Notes under the pieces: model-generated | Database searches by the model: none | What the model saw: the letters and a program-made list of their open reading frames with translations, nothing else | Told to the model about the DNA's origin: nothing | Position numbers and translations under genes: made by a program | Shown here: positions 6,930 to 7,135 of the stretch, piece after piece | How positions within the stretch are numbered: the first letter of the stretch is position 1 | Layout: each line of letters begins with the position of its first letter | Assembly: GCA_900553005.1 (NCBI GenBank) | Contig: USBU01000060.1 | Location: 1 to 7,135 of the forward strand | Direction: 5' to 3' | DNA from: an uncultured Eubacteriales bacterium | GTDB taxonomy: Bacteria > Bacillota > Clostridia > Christensenellales > Pumilibacteraceae | DNA: 7,135 bases

Positions 6930-7088
6930 ATGTCTGAAGGCAATCTTACAATGGACAAGCTTACCGCGCTGTGCAAGGGCCGCGGCTTTATTTTTGCGGG
7001 CAGTGAAATTTACGGAGGGCTGGCCAACACCTGGGATTATGGTCCTTTGGGCGTAGAGCTTAAAAATAACGTTAAAAAAGCCTGGCGG
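6930..7088 (+). CDS. glyQS: Glycine--tRNA ligase, dimeric type, 5' fragment (53 codons)
   Basis: This enzyme charges tRNA-Gly with glycine using ATP; it is cytoplasmic and essential. Only the N-terminal 53 of roughly 460 residues are present, cut by the contig end. Residues 11-52 (LTALCKGRGFIFAGSEIYGG, then LANTWDYGPLGVELKNNVKKAW) closely match, from memory, the start of the single-chain alpha-2 GlyRS such as that of Staphylococcus aureus, including the GSxIYGG-x(4)-WDYGPLG block of the class II active-site domain. It is not the separate glyQ/glyS tetrameric form. AAGGAG at 6918-6923, 6 nt before the ATG, fixes the start. Reading past 7088 would append adapter-encoded residues. Confidence 0.96.
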
Positions 7089-7135
7089 CTGTCTCTTATA
7101 CACATCTCCGAGCCCACGAGACGGAGCTACATCTC
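7089..7135 (-). other. Nextera i7 adapter (sequencing artefact, not genomic)
   Basis: Reverse complement of the left-end adapter: mosaic end CTGTCTCTTATACACATCT (7089-7107), CCGAGCCCACGAGAC (7108-7122), index GGAGCTAC (7123-7130), and ATCTC (7131-7135), the start of the P7 sequence. It shares the index of the left end, so both came from one library. Genomic sequence ends at 7088. Confidence 0.99.

Noticed and set aside
6755..6976. 73-codon minus-strand frame across the glyQS start and promoter
   Set aside because: It overlaps the well-supported glyQS start and promoter, has no ribosome site that I can see, and resembles nothing I know.
1..7135. Composite transposon bounded by inverted repeats
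   Set aside because: The repeats are sequencing adapters with index; no transposase or target-site duplication is present.

Overview
The window is an assembled contig of about 7.0 kb of bacterial DNA (56..7088) with untrimmed Illumina Nextera (Tn5) i7 adapter, carrying the same index, at both ends (1..55 and 7089..7135). The DNA looks like a low-to-mid GC Gram-positive of the Clostridia type, probably uncultured and possibly from a gut. Signs of this are strong AGGAGG-type ribosome sites, near-consensus sigma-A promoters, a type III pantothenate kinase, an ECF-type vitamin transporter S component, a dimeric-type glycyl-tRNA synthetase and a tiny cysteine-rich protein of a kind common in Clostridia. 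Placement below class is not possible from this window.

Layout, read from right to left because most genes are on the minus strand. At the far right, on the plus strand, the first 53 codons of glyQS follow a good promoter. Divergent from it lies a 60-residue, 25 % cysteine mini-protein gene with a GC-rich hairpin in its leader and a terminator-like hairpin after it. Next comes a strong promoter with a roughly 100-nt structured leader driving a tight operon: ECF S component (probable pantothenate transporter), coaX (type III pantothenate kinase; ATGA overlap), and hom (homoserine dehydrogenase; 20-nt gap). Uptake and phosphorylation of pantothenate are thus genetically coupled, with an aspartate-pathway enzyme riding behind. 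Finally, a perfect-consensus promoter drives a very large secreted protein (at least 1063 residues, 3' end missing) made of tandem immunoglobulin-like modules.

The main trap is that the surface-protein gene has no stop codon in the window, because it runs into the adapter, while the plus strand opposite it carries a spurious 732-codon open frame. The minus strand is the coding one: 1063 uninterrupted codons with signal peptide, promoter, ribosome site and repeated domain motifs. I see no wholly new system. The least explained parts are the internally duplicated cysteine-rich mini-protein with its GC-rich leader hairpin, and the structured leader of the ECF/coaX/hom operon.
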